From the NCBI GenBank assembly GCA_905147135.1, contig LR990056.1, positions 2,056,001-2,120,000 on the forward strand: 64,000 nucleotides of DNA. The letters run 5' to 3'. Positions 21,789-35,016 of this stretch are shown piece by piece (the stretch's first letter is position 1; each line of letters opens with the position of its first letter). Under the pieces are notes generated by a model that was not told the origin of the DNA, made no database searches, and was given only the letters and a program-made list of their open reading frames with translations. The translations under genes and the position numbers were made by a program. The DNA comes from Blastobasis lacticolella (lineage: Eukaryota; Arthropoda; Insecta; Lepidoptera; Blastobasidae).

Positions 21789-22262
21789 GACTATATTGTG
21801 GCTGAAAAGCGAAACTGCCATGAGGATGTGAGGTACCCCGGTTATTTTTACATATAAAACCCACTCAAGACTATATAAGTATTATAGCTACGAAAAGCTT
21901 GGCCGTGTGGTGTCCGGCAGAGTAGAATAGCACCAACCCCTTACGCTCATGGGTGTCGTACAAGGCGACTAATGTTTTCAAGGCAAAGGATCAAGAGTCT
22001 CCGTAGCCTGGAAACTGGGCAACAGCATTTTCCATTGTTATATTTAAACACTGCGATCTCTAACCCGCCTGCCAAGCGTGAAGATTATGGCAAAACCTCC
22101 CCTTTCGTGGGAGAGTCCCTAAGTCCTGCAGTGGAATGTTACGGGCTGTGATGATGATAGCTACGAAAAGTCAAAGTTAGGGATAAAAAAAACCCATTCT
22201 GTGCACGGGCAGACCAACATTATGTGGGTCTCCTAAACGTCTCACAACAAAGTGGATTTTCA
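21789..22262 (+). repeat. Family R5, interrupted by SINE S1
   Basis: 21789-21897 (GGCTGAAAAGCGAAACTGCC onwards) and 22171-22262 (GTGGGTCTCCTAAACGTCT) are colinear with about 1803-2010. The SINE sits between them with its own target duplication. Confidence 0.5.
21898..22156 (+). mobile_element. SINE S1 with 14 bp target duplication
   Basis: A full-length S1 is flanked by ATAGCTACGAAAAG at 21884-21897 and 22157-22170. The exact duplication defines both SINE ends and supports LINE-driven insertion. Confidence 0.88.
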
Positions 22263-23320
22263 CAGTCCATAAGGACAGTACTCACTACTAACAGTCACCA
22301 ACAAAGCATCCCGTTACCCGTCAACGGTGGCTAGATTCCATCTGGCTAACTGTCCCGGGCATGAGGTGAAACTTGCGGTGTGGAGCGCATACCAATTGCC
22401 GCCACAATGGGTGACTGTCAAAGGTACCTTCGGGACGGGACCATCGTACTGACGGATGCATTCCAACGCGCCTTTCTTTTGACTATGCCTTATAAGGCGT
22501 GATCGAAATGTTTCTGAATGGAACTTGGCTAAACTCAGAAGCAATAATCTAACTGACAGAAAAAGTCGGACAACCCCCGACCAATTTTACTTATACTCAA
22601 TATGTTCTAAACTACTGGACCGATTTTAATGAAACCGCATTCAAATTTATTTATTTATTTATTTAAAACTTCATGCACTGTTACGTATAAAGGCGGACTT
22701 AAGCTTCATAGCTTCCAATCGGTCTAACCGTTCGAGAGTTACGAGCTACGTAATGACGTACAATGGTTTGATTATAATTTCTGTGGCATTGAATTCATAT
22801 ATACTCCTTCGTGTTCTAGATAGGGGGTAACAACCTCAGAAATCAAAAGGAACCGTGATTTTGAAACAAGTAATAAATACATATAACTACCCAAATACTA
22901 CGCTTTGAAATCGGTCTCGACTGCAAAATTTTACAGCAGTGTTTCGCTAGTCGTTACGCGATTCACATTCAGATCATGAATGATGGAGTATTCGGTGCAG
23001 ATTTATAGCTACATACTTCATACTAGCTATAGCTACACATCCAAAGTTCAACAACACGTCTCCAGCATGAATAACTTATGTGTATGACGCCACAAGTTTC
23101 GAAGTTATGCTGGCGCGCATCCAAAATCTCTTTCGCAAATACGAGCTATTGTCTTCCAAGTTGCACCATAAGCCGAAGCATTGAAAGGTACATCAAACGG
23201 TTGGATTAATTGTTACGTAGTAGTTTTCTTATCATCAATATTGTACTGAGGATTCGAAGTGATAATTATCATCGATAATGATCTTGATAATCATAAAATG
23301 CCCCTTTACGCGTATGCGAA
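22263..23320. other. Stretch with no recognised gene
   Basis: About 22600-22770 carries a dispersed motif (CTACTGGACCGATTTTAATG) also seen at about 30765 and 51070. About 23245-23320 is related to 53215-53300 (TTCGAAGTGATAATTATCAT), a possible hAT-like left end whose partner end is not visible. Confidence 0.35.
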
Positions 23321-23327
23321 CGCAATT

Positions 23328-23593
23328 TTTTTTTTTTTTTTTTTTTTTATGTCATACGGTAGGCAAACAGGCAAGCAGGCCACCTGATGGAAAGTGGTCA
23401 CCACTGCCTATAGACATTAGCAACACCAAGAGTATCGCTAATGCGTTGCCCACCTCTATAACACGTTGCTCTGGCAGCAAAAAGCAAATGCCACTCCACT
23501 GCCAAAGCCACGGTTCCCCAAATCCCCACCCCATGGAGCACTGGAAACCTTACTCACCGGCAGAAACACAATACTATTTAAAAGAGTATTAAT
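23328..23593 (-). mobile_element. Retroposon S4, long copy
   Basis: It begins with a run of about 22 T (poly(A) on the minus strand) at 23327-23348 and is colinear with 13897-14139 to ACTATTTAAAAGAGTATT. The two long copies share both ends. Confidence 0.7.
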
Positions 23594-24876
23594 TTGCCAC
23601 TTCTGAGCGAAATTTTGCCTACTTATACAAAAAATATGAACAAAAAATTATCATCAAGACAAACCCTGTTTATCCTGATGATAATGAACGATGAAGTACT
23701 TCGAATCTGCAAATTTGTTACAATTGTTGGGTATTGTGTTGTCGTGTAGTCTGTGTTCCTTTGTACACAACAAAGGGGATGTATGAAAATTATTACGGAT
23801 ATAGCCACACGCTAGGGAGTTGCGACAGAATAGAGTAAAGTAGCGGTCCATAGTCTCTGTCTACCCCTCCTGTGGAACGGAGGCTTGAGCTTTTTAAATA
23901 TTCACAACTTCGCCACAGTCTGAAAACTATCGTCAAGTTTCGATTAGGATTCTTGTATTTTTCGCGATCAAACAAAACCATAGTTTTATTTTCAATACAA
24001 TCTAGCCTTTTCAGCGCCAAAGTCTGATATATCAGACGTTTAAGTTTCGTGCCCTCGCCGCCAATGTCGATATTATCAGACAAATAAATCTTACCAATTT
24101 AACTCTATTTTTTCTTATCGTTATAGTACCTGACGACACATTTATGTCGACACGTTTATTGTCGTGGCGTGTGGTGAACGTTTTTGACGAAAACTCTTGG
24201 CGGGGAAAGGATTAAACAGCTCCAGCTCTGTACAGTGAAAGGAACCACCACCACGGCTCTGTATACAACAACAACAACCTTACAAAAGCTCCAAGAGCCA
24301 TCTCTCTCATCCGGGCGTACAAATGCCCCATTCACGCGCCAAGAAGGTCATTAGTCACAGCTGAATGGGCGAATGGCCGAATGGGCGTTGATTTAAAACA
24401 CGCTCTTTTATCACACGTGTGAGGTATAATAATAGGGGAATATCGGTACAGTACGCTGGCCTGAATAACTCGCGTGCCGAGCGGTATCAGACTAGGCGAC
24501 GCCGCGCGCATTTGATGAACCAAGTAACGACTATCGAGTCCAGTTCATGAACCAAGACTACGACTAATCGATTGTGAGGACGTGCTAATTATCATAGGTC
24601 TACTATAAGTTGTAGAGGAAACGGTAAGTTTTAAAATAGAACATAAGAAACATATAATATATATGCACCAGTTAACCTTATTGACTTTTACACCTTGACC
24701 GGTTCTTTAACCATCAATATCTTTAGGGACAGCTGTCCTTTAAGAACAGTCAGATTTGTACTATCTTGTACTTTGCACAATGGCACCTTAAACTAAAAAA
24801 ATTTTTGTTCAAAACTATTGTCTTCGATTAGAATACCATGGACACTGTTGGTTATTAGTCTGCGCAATTAAAAAAT

Positions 24877-25181
24877 CGTGGCGTTATGTTTCGGTTGTGG
24901 GCACACGAGGGCCCGGGGTCCGCCTTCACCATGGTCCAGGATTTGGCAGATCAGATAATTACAGTGGAGCGACTGCTACCGATCAGATTGGATCATAGTT
25001 ACATATTCAGTCGCTTGGTTTCATCACGATGTTTTCCCTCACCGTAGGAGCATCAGTTAGTATTCAACTAAAGCACATAAGTGAGAAAAGAGTATTTAGT
25101 ACACGGTCGCCTTTGGATTCGAACCCGGTACCTCTCGCTTGCGAGTCTGTTACCCTGTTACCACTCGGGCGCCGACGCTCC
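24877..25181 (-). mobile_element. SINE S2, near full length
   Basis: The reverse complement has a tRNA-like head at 25125-25180 (GGTAACAGGGTAACAG region, then GGTACCGGGTTCGAATCC), the S2 body, and a tail with GCGGACCCCGGGCCCTCG. The final CATAACGCCA ends near 24885. Confidence 0.8.
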
Positions 25182-26627
25182 CCATTATTATTCTGCACAA
25201 TGCCGATTCATTATTCTTTTGCGACTCGGTGCTTGCACTTAGTCACAGATTGTTGATACTAAAGTACTTAGTGTCACCTTTACTGTCCGAGGTGACCTCG
25301 GTCGTGCTTCAATATGCATTTGGAGCGACCCGATCTATTTGCAGTCATTTCGTAACGTGTCATCGTGTTGACATCTTGGACAACAATATTATGCATTGTT
25401 TTTGTTATTCCTCGAACAATTAAGTAGTACAGTGGCACCTCGGCCCAAGGCTGAATGTAATACCTAGGTAATTCAAAAAGTTACACTTACGAGCTATTGT
25501 CTTAAGATGGACTGCAGGTGCTACTTCAACGTGATTGAAGGACAAGTCGTCCATATTATCGTATTTACTGCCTATGGTGTGAACTGTCAAGCCTGAGGTG
25601 AGGAGTCAGCCCGGATGGGTATCACTCCCTTCACTATTTCTCTCGCTAAGCAACAACAACACAATCATAACACAACAACGTTCGCATTGTTGTGTTATGA
25701 TTTGAATAAGGTAGCCACGAGCCAGCACATTCTTTATGCTACGTAGTGACAAACGTGCAGCGCCCAACGGATGGTAAGCGATCATTATCGCCCATTATTT
25801 TATATTTTATTATATTTATTTGGAAGATCAACAGCTTATAATCATGCTCATAACATCTACAATTCATTCATTTAGGTTGCAGACGGGCAAGAGGTATATC
25901 ATCTTTGTATTGACAGCACAACACATGTGGTTCCTCATGTTTGTTTCATGAAACCTATGTACATGTTTCGTAGATATTTTTTTATTAAAAGTAAAGGTGC
26001 ACATTGTAAACCAGTGCCATGGCTTCAGCCGTGGCTTATGCCGAGTGTGGCCCCATTTCATGACACAGGTAACGATAAAACATTGTCATGGTTATTTAGT
26101 TAATATTGTTATCTAGTTTTGTGTCTATGTCAGTTGTGAATGTAGGTATAGTGTCATGTGCTAGATTCGTGTAATAAACTTTATTTATTTTATTTTCTGT
26201 AGGTCTTGAGGATTTTTTATGGGTATCAGTTACCTGTTTTGCAAAAGGTAGGCCTATAACTGTAGTAGTATAAAAGTGATCAGTAAGGACGGGAAGTACC
26301 CATGTAACGACAAAGATTGTGTATTTTAAACCTACAACATCACTAGCTTACGAACTCAACCGAAAACGCCGTAGCCATACAATAAAAACAAATACATACA
26401 TACATAGAGCTAACGCCTGTGTCCCATACAACAAACAAGCAGTGGCAAATGAATTAAGCTGTCGTACAGTAGAATGCGTCAACGAACGCCAGCCGGAAAC
26501 ACTGTCTAATGGCATTATCTGATGGCGGAACTTGGTTTTAATGGCGGCCGGGGAGGATGTAGGTCCATACAGTATACAGTTCAAAGGCATTAGTACATTA
26601 CCATCTAAAGAAATATTTCTACGCAAT
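25182..26627. other. Stretch with no recognised gene
   Basis: About 25590-25690 and 25735-25800 are pieces of dispersed repeats (GATGGGTATCACTCCC; GTGACAAACGTGCAGC). The rest is AT-rich with short ORFs lacking motifs. Confidence 0.35.
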
Positions 26628-26628
26628 T

Positions 26629-26790
26629 TTTTTTTTTATGCCAATAAGGTGGCAAACAAGCTTGCGGCCTGCCCGATGGTAAGCAGTCACCGCAGCCTAT
26701 GGACGTTTGCAATACCAGGGGCATCACCCACGCGTTGCCGACCCCTTAATAACCTTTAAACCCCTTTCTTGAAGAACTCCATAAATTGGA
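26629..26790 (-). repeat. Retroposon S3
   Basis: A T run, then ATAAGGTGGCAAACAAGCTT, GGTAAGCAGTCACCGCAGCC, GACGTTTGCAATACCAGGGG and TTCTTGAAGAACTCC, in the reverse order of 4845-5045. Confidence 0.65.
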
Positions 26791-26939
26791 GAATTGTTAA
26801 ATAATGTACACAAATAAAAAGAACCTGTAGGTTAAGGACGCCGTTATGAATGCCACGGCCTACGGCTAGGGGTTCTCGCCTAGCATTCTTATTCCTGTAC
26901 CTCTTCATGTGTAGGTTCTCTGTTTTTAAGAACTTCCGG

Positions 26940-27290
26940 AAGATTCTGAGGCCAACAAAGGGGGAGGACGGCATGTAGAAGAGAAGGAAGAACTAGGAGG
27001 TGGAACTGGGAGGGAGGAATATTCTGGGAGAGATCAAGGCCGCAAGGCTGCGTTGGCTTGGCCACGTGGAGAGGATGGGAGAGGATCGCGCCGTAAGGAG
27101 AGCATATGTGGGTCGGCCGAGCAGACGTCGACCGGTCGGGCGACCCAGATATCGCTGGATGGATGAGTCCAGAAAGACCTGCACGCACTGGGCTCGATTG
27201 GCAGGAGATGGCACAGGATGAGGAAGAGGTGGCGATCTCTGGTGTCGGAGGCAAAAGTCCACTTTGGGTCGCTGAGCCAGCGCAGTAAGT
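26940..27290 (+). pseudogene. 5'-truncated LINE, end of the reverse-transcriptase ORF
   Basis: The frame from 27000 reads ILGEIKAARLRWLGHVERMG, then RRPVGRPRYRWMDE. A second frame carries EEEVAISGVGGKSPLW. LRWLGHVERM plus GRPRxRWMD is the common C-terminal signature of LINE RT polyproteins. At least one frameshift separates the two parts, so it is dead. Confidence 0.75.
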
Positions 27291-28449
27291 AAGTGGATTA
27301 AGGATGTGTTCTGCGGACCTAAAGACAGCTCAGTATTCTTCAACATCTATCTACATTCCAACTGTCTCTACCCTCTAGGTACATTACTAGACACATTGAA
27401 TTGTCTATACCTTTGGACCACCATGAATAACTCGTCCGATCAATAAATCATAGTAACTGGGTAAATTGCACTAATAAGGTACTTTGTGCAGAAAAAATCA
27501 GTGCCTATAAAGGAATACTGACGAAGTCGTTAGCCATGGGTTAGGCTTTCGATTGGTTAATATGCAGTAAACTCGACTTTTAAAGGAAATATAAAAACAC
27601 TACCCTACTAATAGGTAGGTTATTTAACTCGTTATGGTATACTTTATAGTGCTAAAAGAAATAGACGAACATGGTCCGATTATATAGATTCCGAGAACCA
27701 TGTTTCCCCATTATACGGTAAAACTTTTTAAAGGCGACATACAACTATACGGTAAGCCGGATAGTAAGATAGTATTTTGTTGACCTATTTCCATTTATCT
27801 ATAAGTCTATACTATCTATGTCTACTTATATTATAAGAGTAAAAGTTTGTTTGTTTGTAAGTTTGCATGTTGGAGTAATAACGATGGGATTCCGCGGGAC
27901 AGTTGAATGTTTACAGAGACCTGAATTGCGCTGTGCGCTGGTAAAACCACGGGTCATGGCTGGTCCAAAATATTTGTAAAAGAATCTCGAGATGTGTCTC
28001 AACTGTCAACCTAATGTACAAGGTAGACTAATAAAGATCTCCAAATATCACTCTAATATTCTTTTTTTTGGCGGCCATCTCGGATTTTAGCCATAATCCT
28101 TCTAGACTTCAAATCCTATTCAGAAGTGCGTAAAACCAAGATAGACAGATAAACACTTTATAGCTCATAAAACACAACAATATCAATCACTTACAACAAC
28201 AAGGAATACACATTAATGAGCAAAAGCGGCCTTATCTATTTGTAAATTTTGTAGACCCGAAACTATCCAAGCAATTACGAAACTTACACAACAACACCAC
28301 AAACGTTCCAAATTACCGCAGACAATCGAAAAAGAACCATCTCATCACCACAAAGCAAACCTCAACACTATCTACCCGTACAGTCAGTGACTTAGTCGTT
28401 TATTCAATTAATTTTCAACCTTTTTGTGGCTAGCCATTATACTATGCTG
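27291..28449. other. Stretch with no recognised gene
   Basis: About 27835-28100 (AAGTTTGTTTGTTTGTAAG onwards) looks like a dispersed repeat, but I cannot place its ends. No coding signal. Confidence 0.35.
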
Positions 28450-28943
28450 TAATGAGCTGGCATTGTGCGGTCTACAAAAAAGCGTTTGATGCTCACAACG
28501 AGTGCTTGCTACGAGAGTAACTAAATACGGAGCGTCGGTGCCGGGCGGTTGAGTATCCAACATGTAGGTGAGAGGTACGGGGTACGAAATCCGCTGCGGC
28601 CATGTACCAATGACTCTTTTCTGAGTTATCGTACATTAGTTGAATTCCAACCGATGCTCTTACGATGAGGTAAAACAGCGTGATGAAACTGAATTTGTAA
28701 CCATGATCCAATCTGGTCTGGTTCCCCTGGTAGCAGGGGCACGGAGGTCAGATGGTAGTCGCTCCACTGTAATTATATGATCGCCAAATCCTGGATCACG
28801 GTCGAAGCGGACCCCGGGTTCTCGAGAGCACAACCGGGATATTAACGCCAAGATGATTATATTTAATGAACCGGCATTGTGCGGTCTAAAAAAAGCGTTT
28901 GATGCTCACAACGAGAGCTTGCTACGAGAGCAACTAAATACGA
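28450..28943 (+). mobile_element. SINE S2 flanked by 80 bp direct repeats
   Basis: The SINE occupies about 28530-28863 (head GCGTCGGTGCCGGGCGGTTG, tail CATTAACGCCAAGATG-like). The flanks 28450-28529 and 28864-28943 are direct repeats starting TAATGA and ending CTAAATACG with only a few differences, far longer than a normal target duplication. Confidence 0.8.
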
Positions 28944-28999
28944 ATACAGATGAAGAGATTTGTACACACATCCATGTGTGCGTGTAAGTTTTTTCTTTT

Positions 29000-29260
29000 T
29001 TTACGCTACTCAGCGATAAACCAGGGATGCTTATCGCTGATGGTAAGTGGTAACTGTCGCCCAAAATATCTACAGTATCTACATTTAGGTTGCAGTTGCA
29101 GGTAACGAAGAATACAGAACTGCAGGTGCGTTGTCTAACAGCCACTGTGAGGACTAAGATGAAATGCCTCATGCCTGTAATTTCGCTGGCTACCTTATCC
29201 TTCGAACCGGAACACAACAATGCAAGCATTGTTGCTTGGCGACAGATATCTTTCAGTCAG
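29000..29260 (+). repeat. Family R6 copy
   Basis: The same block order as 19330-19570, ending GGAACACAACAATGCAAGC and TTGTTGCTTGGCGACAGA. Confidence 0.55.
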
Positions 29261-29284
29261 TCGGTCTTTCACTGACAACAGCAA

Positions 29285-29460
29285 CATATATATATTATTA
29301 TTAATCATTTATTTCAGACCATGCAAATATTATTTTTAACAGTCCATATTATATTGTGTTAGTTAAATTACTTATAATATATTGTTAAAATCATTACATA
29401 ATTAAACATACCACTATATTATAAGAGAGAGAATATATTGGCTTTTTGTTTGGAGGTCCC
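29285..29460 (-). repeat. LINE 3' UTR fragment
   Basis: The minus strand ends GGTCTGAAATAAATG and is followed by ATT-type repeats (29285-29305), the same arrangement as the LINE at 60808-61972. Confidence 0.5.
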
Positions 29461-32120
29461 CCAATATAAAATCATTATCAGTTTGATAACTCGTATTACT
29501 TAAGAATGAGACTCTTGTCTGTGGAACAATAGACACTCTTCCCTCTCGTTTACAAAAATTTTTACTTCTTTATAATTGTCTACGCCAATTTTTTTAACAC
29601 CTTCCAATATTCTATCCTTGTCCGTTCCTCCTCTTTCTCTCAGTATAAAATGCATTTATGTAAAACTGCATTTATTTTGTATGAACGTACAATATGGGAG
29701 TACAATTATTGCAACGTTAAATTGTTCCAAATCAAAGTAAACCCAGAAGGAGAATAGGATGCGAAAAGAAGAGAGAAGGTTGAAAATTGAGTTGAAAATT
29801 GTGAAGTGAATTTTAGCCTTAGCTATGCAATTTCGCATTATGAAATCAAATTTAAAACGGCGAGCACATAAACTGCATATAGGTAGGTAGTCTAGCAAGA
29901 TTCACAGATCTAGCGCAATAGGATACCAGTTTTACGAGTCTGAGACCTTGGCAGCGTTATTTGATGTTGGTAGGTCAGTAGTCATTCAGTCAACGGTTAC
30001 TTAGTGAAACTGACCTATGGAAATGTCTGATTTTAATGACTAAGCTAACTTTAAAAAACAATTCCTTTGTAAAGGACTGTGAGGACGCCGGCTTCTGCTA
30101 GGCTTCGCTTTCCTGCTCTGTCTTTTTCACTTCGTCTGGTCTCGTAAGCCGCTGGCTCTCGCACCCGCCTCCGCGATGTCAATCCATCAATTCTTGGGTT
30201 GGGCGTATCTTCGAACCTCTTTCCTGATATCGGCTGGTTTAAGCTCGTGTTTCCCGCGCACTTAGTGACTTTCAAAATTTATTTTTCATCTTACCATTCA
30301 ATTTCGTCATACGAAACATTCACGACCAAAACAAAATAGCATAATTTCTCTAATAAAATGAAGGTATAATGACGTAGATGTCGCGTCTGATAGTTGTACA
30401 AACAAGTCAAATATTTACACAAAACAAACTACGACTCAAATTCACAGTTCCAAGGCCCCTTGTGCTCACAAAGAACTAGACCAAACGTTTACATACCTGT
30501 ATATATGAATGTACAATGTATGTTTATTCAGTTTAAAGTTGTACAATGGCCGTGTAATTCCAGTTAACGGAGCCTATGAGAATTCACATGCAAATTGTAA
30601 TAAGGGAAATTAGGCCGGGTGGTTTGGGTTTCACCTGATTGCGTCTAGAACGGTTCCAAATTATTTGGCCCTTTCAATGCGGCTACAAAGACATCTCTAC
30701 AATCTAACCATTTGGAAAACTTCGGAAAAGACCGACCAAGTATACATATACTCAAATATTTCCTAAACTACTGAGCCAATTTTAATGAAATAAAGCTAAG
30801 AACCATCCCAATTAAACTGGCTTTCAAATAAAGAAACCGCATTTAAATCGGTCCATTCGTTCTGGAGCTACGACGCCACAAACAGATCCACAGACACACA
30901 TCAAACTTATAATATCGCTCGTTTTCGTCGAGGGTTGAAAATCGACAGCTGTACGTTCTTTATATTGACTGCTGGACATTCGCATTTGAGGACCACAGAA
31001 GGAGGAAGATTCTTGGCATGCTTGAAATTGCGACATCACACTTCCGACTAACACTGTCGTCTCAAATTTCTGAAGAATTCAGACTTTCAAGCGTTAAAAC
31101 AGTCGCTTCACTCTTCACTTCGCTCTCAATAAATTAGATCGTCCTCTAATTGTGCTATATGATTATTGACACACAGAAGAAACTGCTGGATTACTGGAGG
31201 GTCTCTACGCGTAGCAGGTGGCTTTAAGATCATATATGATATGTTGTATACAACACAACTAACTAAAAATGCTTTAGTACATATCCAACAATTTTCAGTG
31301 TTTCTTGAACGACTAAGACGGATGTGTGGATGAGTATTTGTTACGTTCTGAGGTATTGGGGTGGAATCCACGATATGTTAAGCGTGTATGTGGTGTCCGG
31401 CATGGGCAATTTACGACACTAGTCGAATTGCATTTTTTTTTATTGATGTTACGTTCAGATGCAGTCTACGATGGCAAATACCTATTCACTCTTGTCTTAA
31501 AGAGACCCAATTTGTGGCGCTCAGGGAAAACCTCTCCACAGAGTGACCACTTTCCACCAGCCTATTTGGCCACTGCACAGCGAATGAAATGCGAGCGGCA
31601 CGCGCCTGCGCCCGCGCACGCCGGCAACAATAGGCCGGAATGCGCGCGACAAACGAGTCGGTCTAATTGCTCCACGCATGCGGCGCAATTAGTATGTGCG
31701 CCGGTCATTGTTTTGAGGTAATTAAACCCGGGTATGGCAGGGATGGAACGGAACTCTCTCGTGTTGTACCTAAAAATGGGCAAACTGAATACCAGCGCTG
31801 TGAGTCGGAATATTAAAGTCGCTTCTTGCGCCTCACAGCACAAGCTGTGTGGGTACCATTTACGCTGGCCGCGGCACCGACAGTGTTTTACATGTTTTAA
31901 TTATTAATGTTTATTTTGGTTGTAACTGTTATTGTGTCGTTGTGTGCAATGTGTAACAAATATCCGATATTACTTTCTTCTTTCTTTTCTAACAATGAAC
32001 GAATATTTGGACTACATACATACACAAACCCCTTGTAGTATCCAGTAGAATAGAATGTTGCACTAACCGGAACAAGGTGAATGCAACACTGCGCTCTTCA
32101 ATCCGACTACCACCAAGGAG
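29461..32120. other. Stretch with no recognised gene
   Basis: About 30055-30270 is GC-richer than its surroundings and open on the minus strand for 74 codons, without a motif. About 30765-30920 is a dispersed repeat (GAAACCGCATTTAAATCGG, CCACAAACAGATCCACAGAC) that recurs inverted at 35760-35910. About 31590-31700 is CpG-rich. None is convincing as an exon. Confidence 0.35.
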
Positions 32121-32124
32121 GTGA

Positions 32125-32402
32125 GGTGGAGGTGGCCGAGTGGTTAAGGTATCCGACTCGTAAGCAAGAGATACCGGATTTGAAACCCACTGCGGCCATG
32201 TACCAATGACTCTTTTCTAAGTCATGTACATTAGTTAAATGCTAACCGATGCTCTTACGGTGAAGGAAAACATCGTGATGAAATCTACACATTCAAACGG
32301 TTGAATATGTAACCATGATCCAATTTTATCTGACCAGGATCATGGTCAAGGCGGACCCTGGGTGCTCGTGCGCGAGAGCACAACCAGGACATGAACGCCA
32401 AA
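32125..32402 (+). mobile_element. SINE S2
   Basis: It has a clean A box (GTGGCCGAGTGGTTAAGG) and a weak B box (GATTTGAAACC), then the S2 body with a deletion, ending CATGAACGCCAAAA. Confidence 0.8.
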
Positions 32403-32690
32403 AATTTTTTTGTTATCATCACCGGTGTCAACCCTTATTATTCTCTTGCGCACGGCGTCCGCCTTCCTACTTGTCCTTGGCCACTTCGCTCGGTTTTCGG
32501 CTTCCTTGGTGGTGCTACTCACCCAGTCTTACTCCTCAAGCTTGACCTCTGTCAACCCTGACTAGGTTCCTATTTAGGACTCTTCCTAGGACCTGAAAAG
32601 TCCTGAATCTCAGATTCCGAGCCTCACGCTGTCCCGCTTACACTTGCCTTGAACTCGTTATGAGAGAACAAATTTCAAATTTCAAAAATA

Positions 32691-32956
32691 GGCCGTGTGG
32701 TGTCCGGCAGAGTAGAATAGCACCAACCCCTTACACTCATGGGTGTCGTACAAGGCGACTAATGTTTTCGAGGCAAAAGATCAAGAGTCTCCGTAGTCTG
32801 GAAAATGGGCAGCAGCATTTGCCATTGTTATATTTAAACACTGCGATCTCCAACCCGCCTGCCAAGCGTGGAGATTATGGCAATAACCTTCCCTTTCGTG
32901 GGAGAGGCCGTAAGTCCTGCAGTGGACTGTTAGGGGCTGTGTTTGATGATGATTGA
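32691..32956 (+). mobile_element. SINE S1
   Basis: Starts GGCCGTGTGGTGTCCGGCAG and ends GGGGCTGTGTTTGATGATGA. Full length. Confidence 0.8.
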
Positions 32957-33816
32957 TAGGTACATTAAAAATACACTTATTGAAAGTCATAAAAAATAAA
33001 AAAAAATACAAATAAAAAATACAAAATACATTATATTCTAATTATGCAATAATGCGTCGCGCGCTGCACCATTCCCGACCATCACCTACTATTAGAGGTC
33101 AGTGGATCAAACCCATCGATGCGTGAGTTTATATGTCTGTGGTCATGCCTCACATCACCATGCTAGACCAAAAAAAAAAAAAAAAACTGTCAATTAGAAG
33201 TGTCGATGAATGACGCCGCCCACGAAAACAGTATATACAAATTAAATAAATATGTAAACATTACACAATGTAGTAATCGTGTTCACTCATTACTAGTGTA
33301 TACATTGGAAAACAAATTTTCAGTAAGTACCCGATTTACCATTAAAAGATATTATAAAATAGTTTATACTTATGTAATATAATTTCATTTATCTATGTCA
33401 TGTTACTTTGAATTAGATTTCTATTTTATGAATTCAATTGAAAATATTAGTTATATTGAATCAAATTATGTTAGGAATATAAATATGAAATATTATAAGA
33501 ATGTCAGTAATTAGGATTAAGATTAATGAAAATGAAAAACATTATTCACACAATACCCATTCATTTCAGGTTACACAAGAGTATCCTGCAAATTGTATTC
33601 GGAAGGAATAAAAGTACTCAAATTAAGAATTTTTAAGAATTGCTTAGCGCAGCAAACCTGTAGGTACTCTTGGAATACGAGCTACAGAGGCTCTTAAGGG
33701 CATAGCCAAGTTGCAATTAAGCAACCAATAATAACAGCACTAATTGTGTTGCATTTTTACGGTCGTAAGTAGTATTGCTTATTGGTTCAGTAATAGTGGT
33801 TATTCATACACGTGTT
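32957..33816. other. Stretch with no recognised gene
   Basis: AT-rich, with an A run at 33171-33186. Short ORFs lack motifs. Confidence 0.35.
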
Positions 33817-33817
33817 A

Positions 33818-34026
33818 TTTTTTTTTTATACCGCTATGGTGGCAAACAAGCTTGCGACCTGCCTGATGGTAAGCAGTCACCGCAGCCTATGGACGTTTGC
33901 AATACCAGGGGCATCACCCGGCATGTTATTGTTTGTGAAGCCAAATAGTGGTGTTTTTTTATGTTATACGGCGCACAAACAGGCTAGCGGGCCACCTGAT
34001 GGAAAGTGGTCACCGCCGCCTATGGA
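33818..34026 (-). repeat. S3 fragment followed by S4 fragment
   Basis: 33818-33924 is an S3 end (T run, GGTGGCAAACAAGCTTGCG, to CAGGGGCATCACC). 33954-34026 is an S4 end (T run, AGCGGGCCACCTGATGGAAA). They lie 30 bp apart in the same orientation. Confidence 0.6.
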
Positions 34027-34162
34027 CAAACTAAGGGCTTATTGTACAGTCTAAGTAGCAAAAGGCTACACAGGGGATCGAAGAAAAATTACGCGTTCTG
34101 TCTGGTAAAGCGTCCGTGTAGAATTTTATTTGTTCGATCATACTATGGCTTGACCGACGAAA

Positions 34163-34350
34163 CTTGCACATTCTGGCGACTGAATGTGTAACCATGATCC
34201 AATCTGGTCAGGTTCCCCTGGTAGCGGGATTACGGAGGGCAGACGGCAGTCGCTCCACTATAATTACCTGATCTGCCAAATTCTGGATCATGGCCAAGGC
34301 GGTCTCCGGAGCCCTCGTGCGCGAGAGCACAACTGGGACATTAACGCCAT
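34163..34350 (+). repeat. SINE S2, 3' two-thirds
   Basis: From ACTTGCACATTCTGGCGACT through CAGGTTCCCCTGGTAGCGG to CATTAACGCCATCA; the tRNA head is missing. Confidence 0.7.
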
Positions 34351-34539
34351 CACGACGGCTTCGTAGGCGACTGTCGACGACGAAGCCGAAACTAGCTGAT
34401 GCACATTGTTTATCCGCGACATCACTGCAGTTGGTTCTTGGTTGTGCGATTATTGTATAGTACATTTATTCATCTTAAGCTATTGTAATAACTTGTCACA
34501 ACTGATTCCAAAATAGGTTCTTGCGTGGGACGTGTGGCC

Positions 34540-34910
34540 AGGTAGTGATGGTGACGGTTCATTATGAGTTGGAAATTTCGACTGTTTTTACTGTAGATTC
34601 CGCCGGTTCCGCGAGTTTGGACGTATGGGCGACGGTGCCGCCGCAGCTGTAGTGGCCAGACGGCAAGAGAACGAAGGCGCCGCACGAGCCCATTGGCACC
34701 ATCGCGGAGCCCATCGATTATTACATTTGACTAAATTCAGTCCTCTAAATGCAGAAGCTAAAAGCGTGATAACACTTCACCACCGCTCGTCGCTCATGCC
34801 AGTGCCCACTGGCATCGGCTACGAACCTGTCAATCAGCCGAATCGGCACACGCGTAGACACCCGATAGGCACCTTTCCGGCAAACAGGGAACGTGAATTA
34901 TGGTCAACAT
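34540..34910. other. CpG-rich stretch of unknown role
   Basis: Higher GC and CG density than its neighbours, and open on the plus strand from 34625 to 34912 (95 codons starting MGDGAAAAVVARRQ). There is no motif and no clear splice context. It could be a promoter or untranslated exon. Confidence 0.25.
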
Positions 34911-35016
34911 AAAACACTGGCGGTTTCCTGCCTGAACAGAGTTGATGGCTTGTAAATAATTGTAATTTTCCAGTTAATTTAAGTAATAGTAAAAAGATCG
35001 TGTACAATATATCCAA

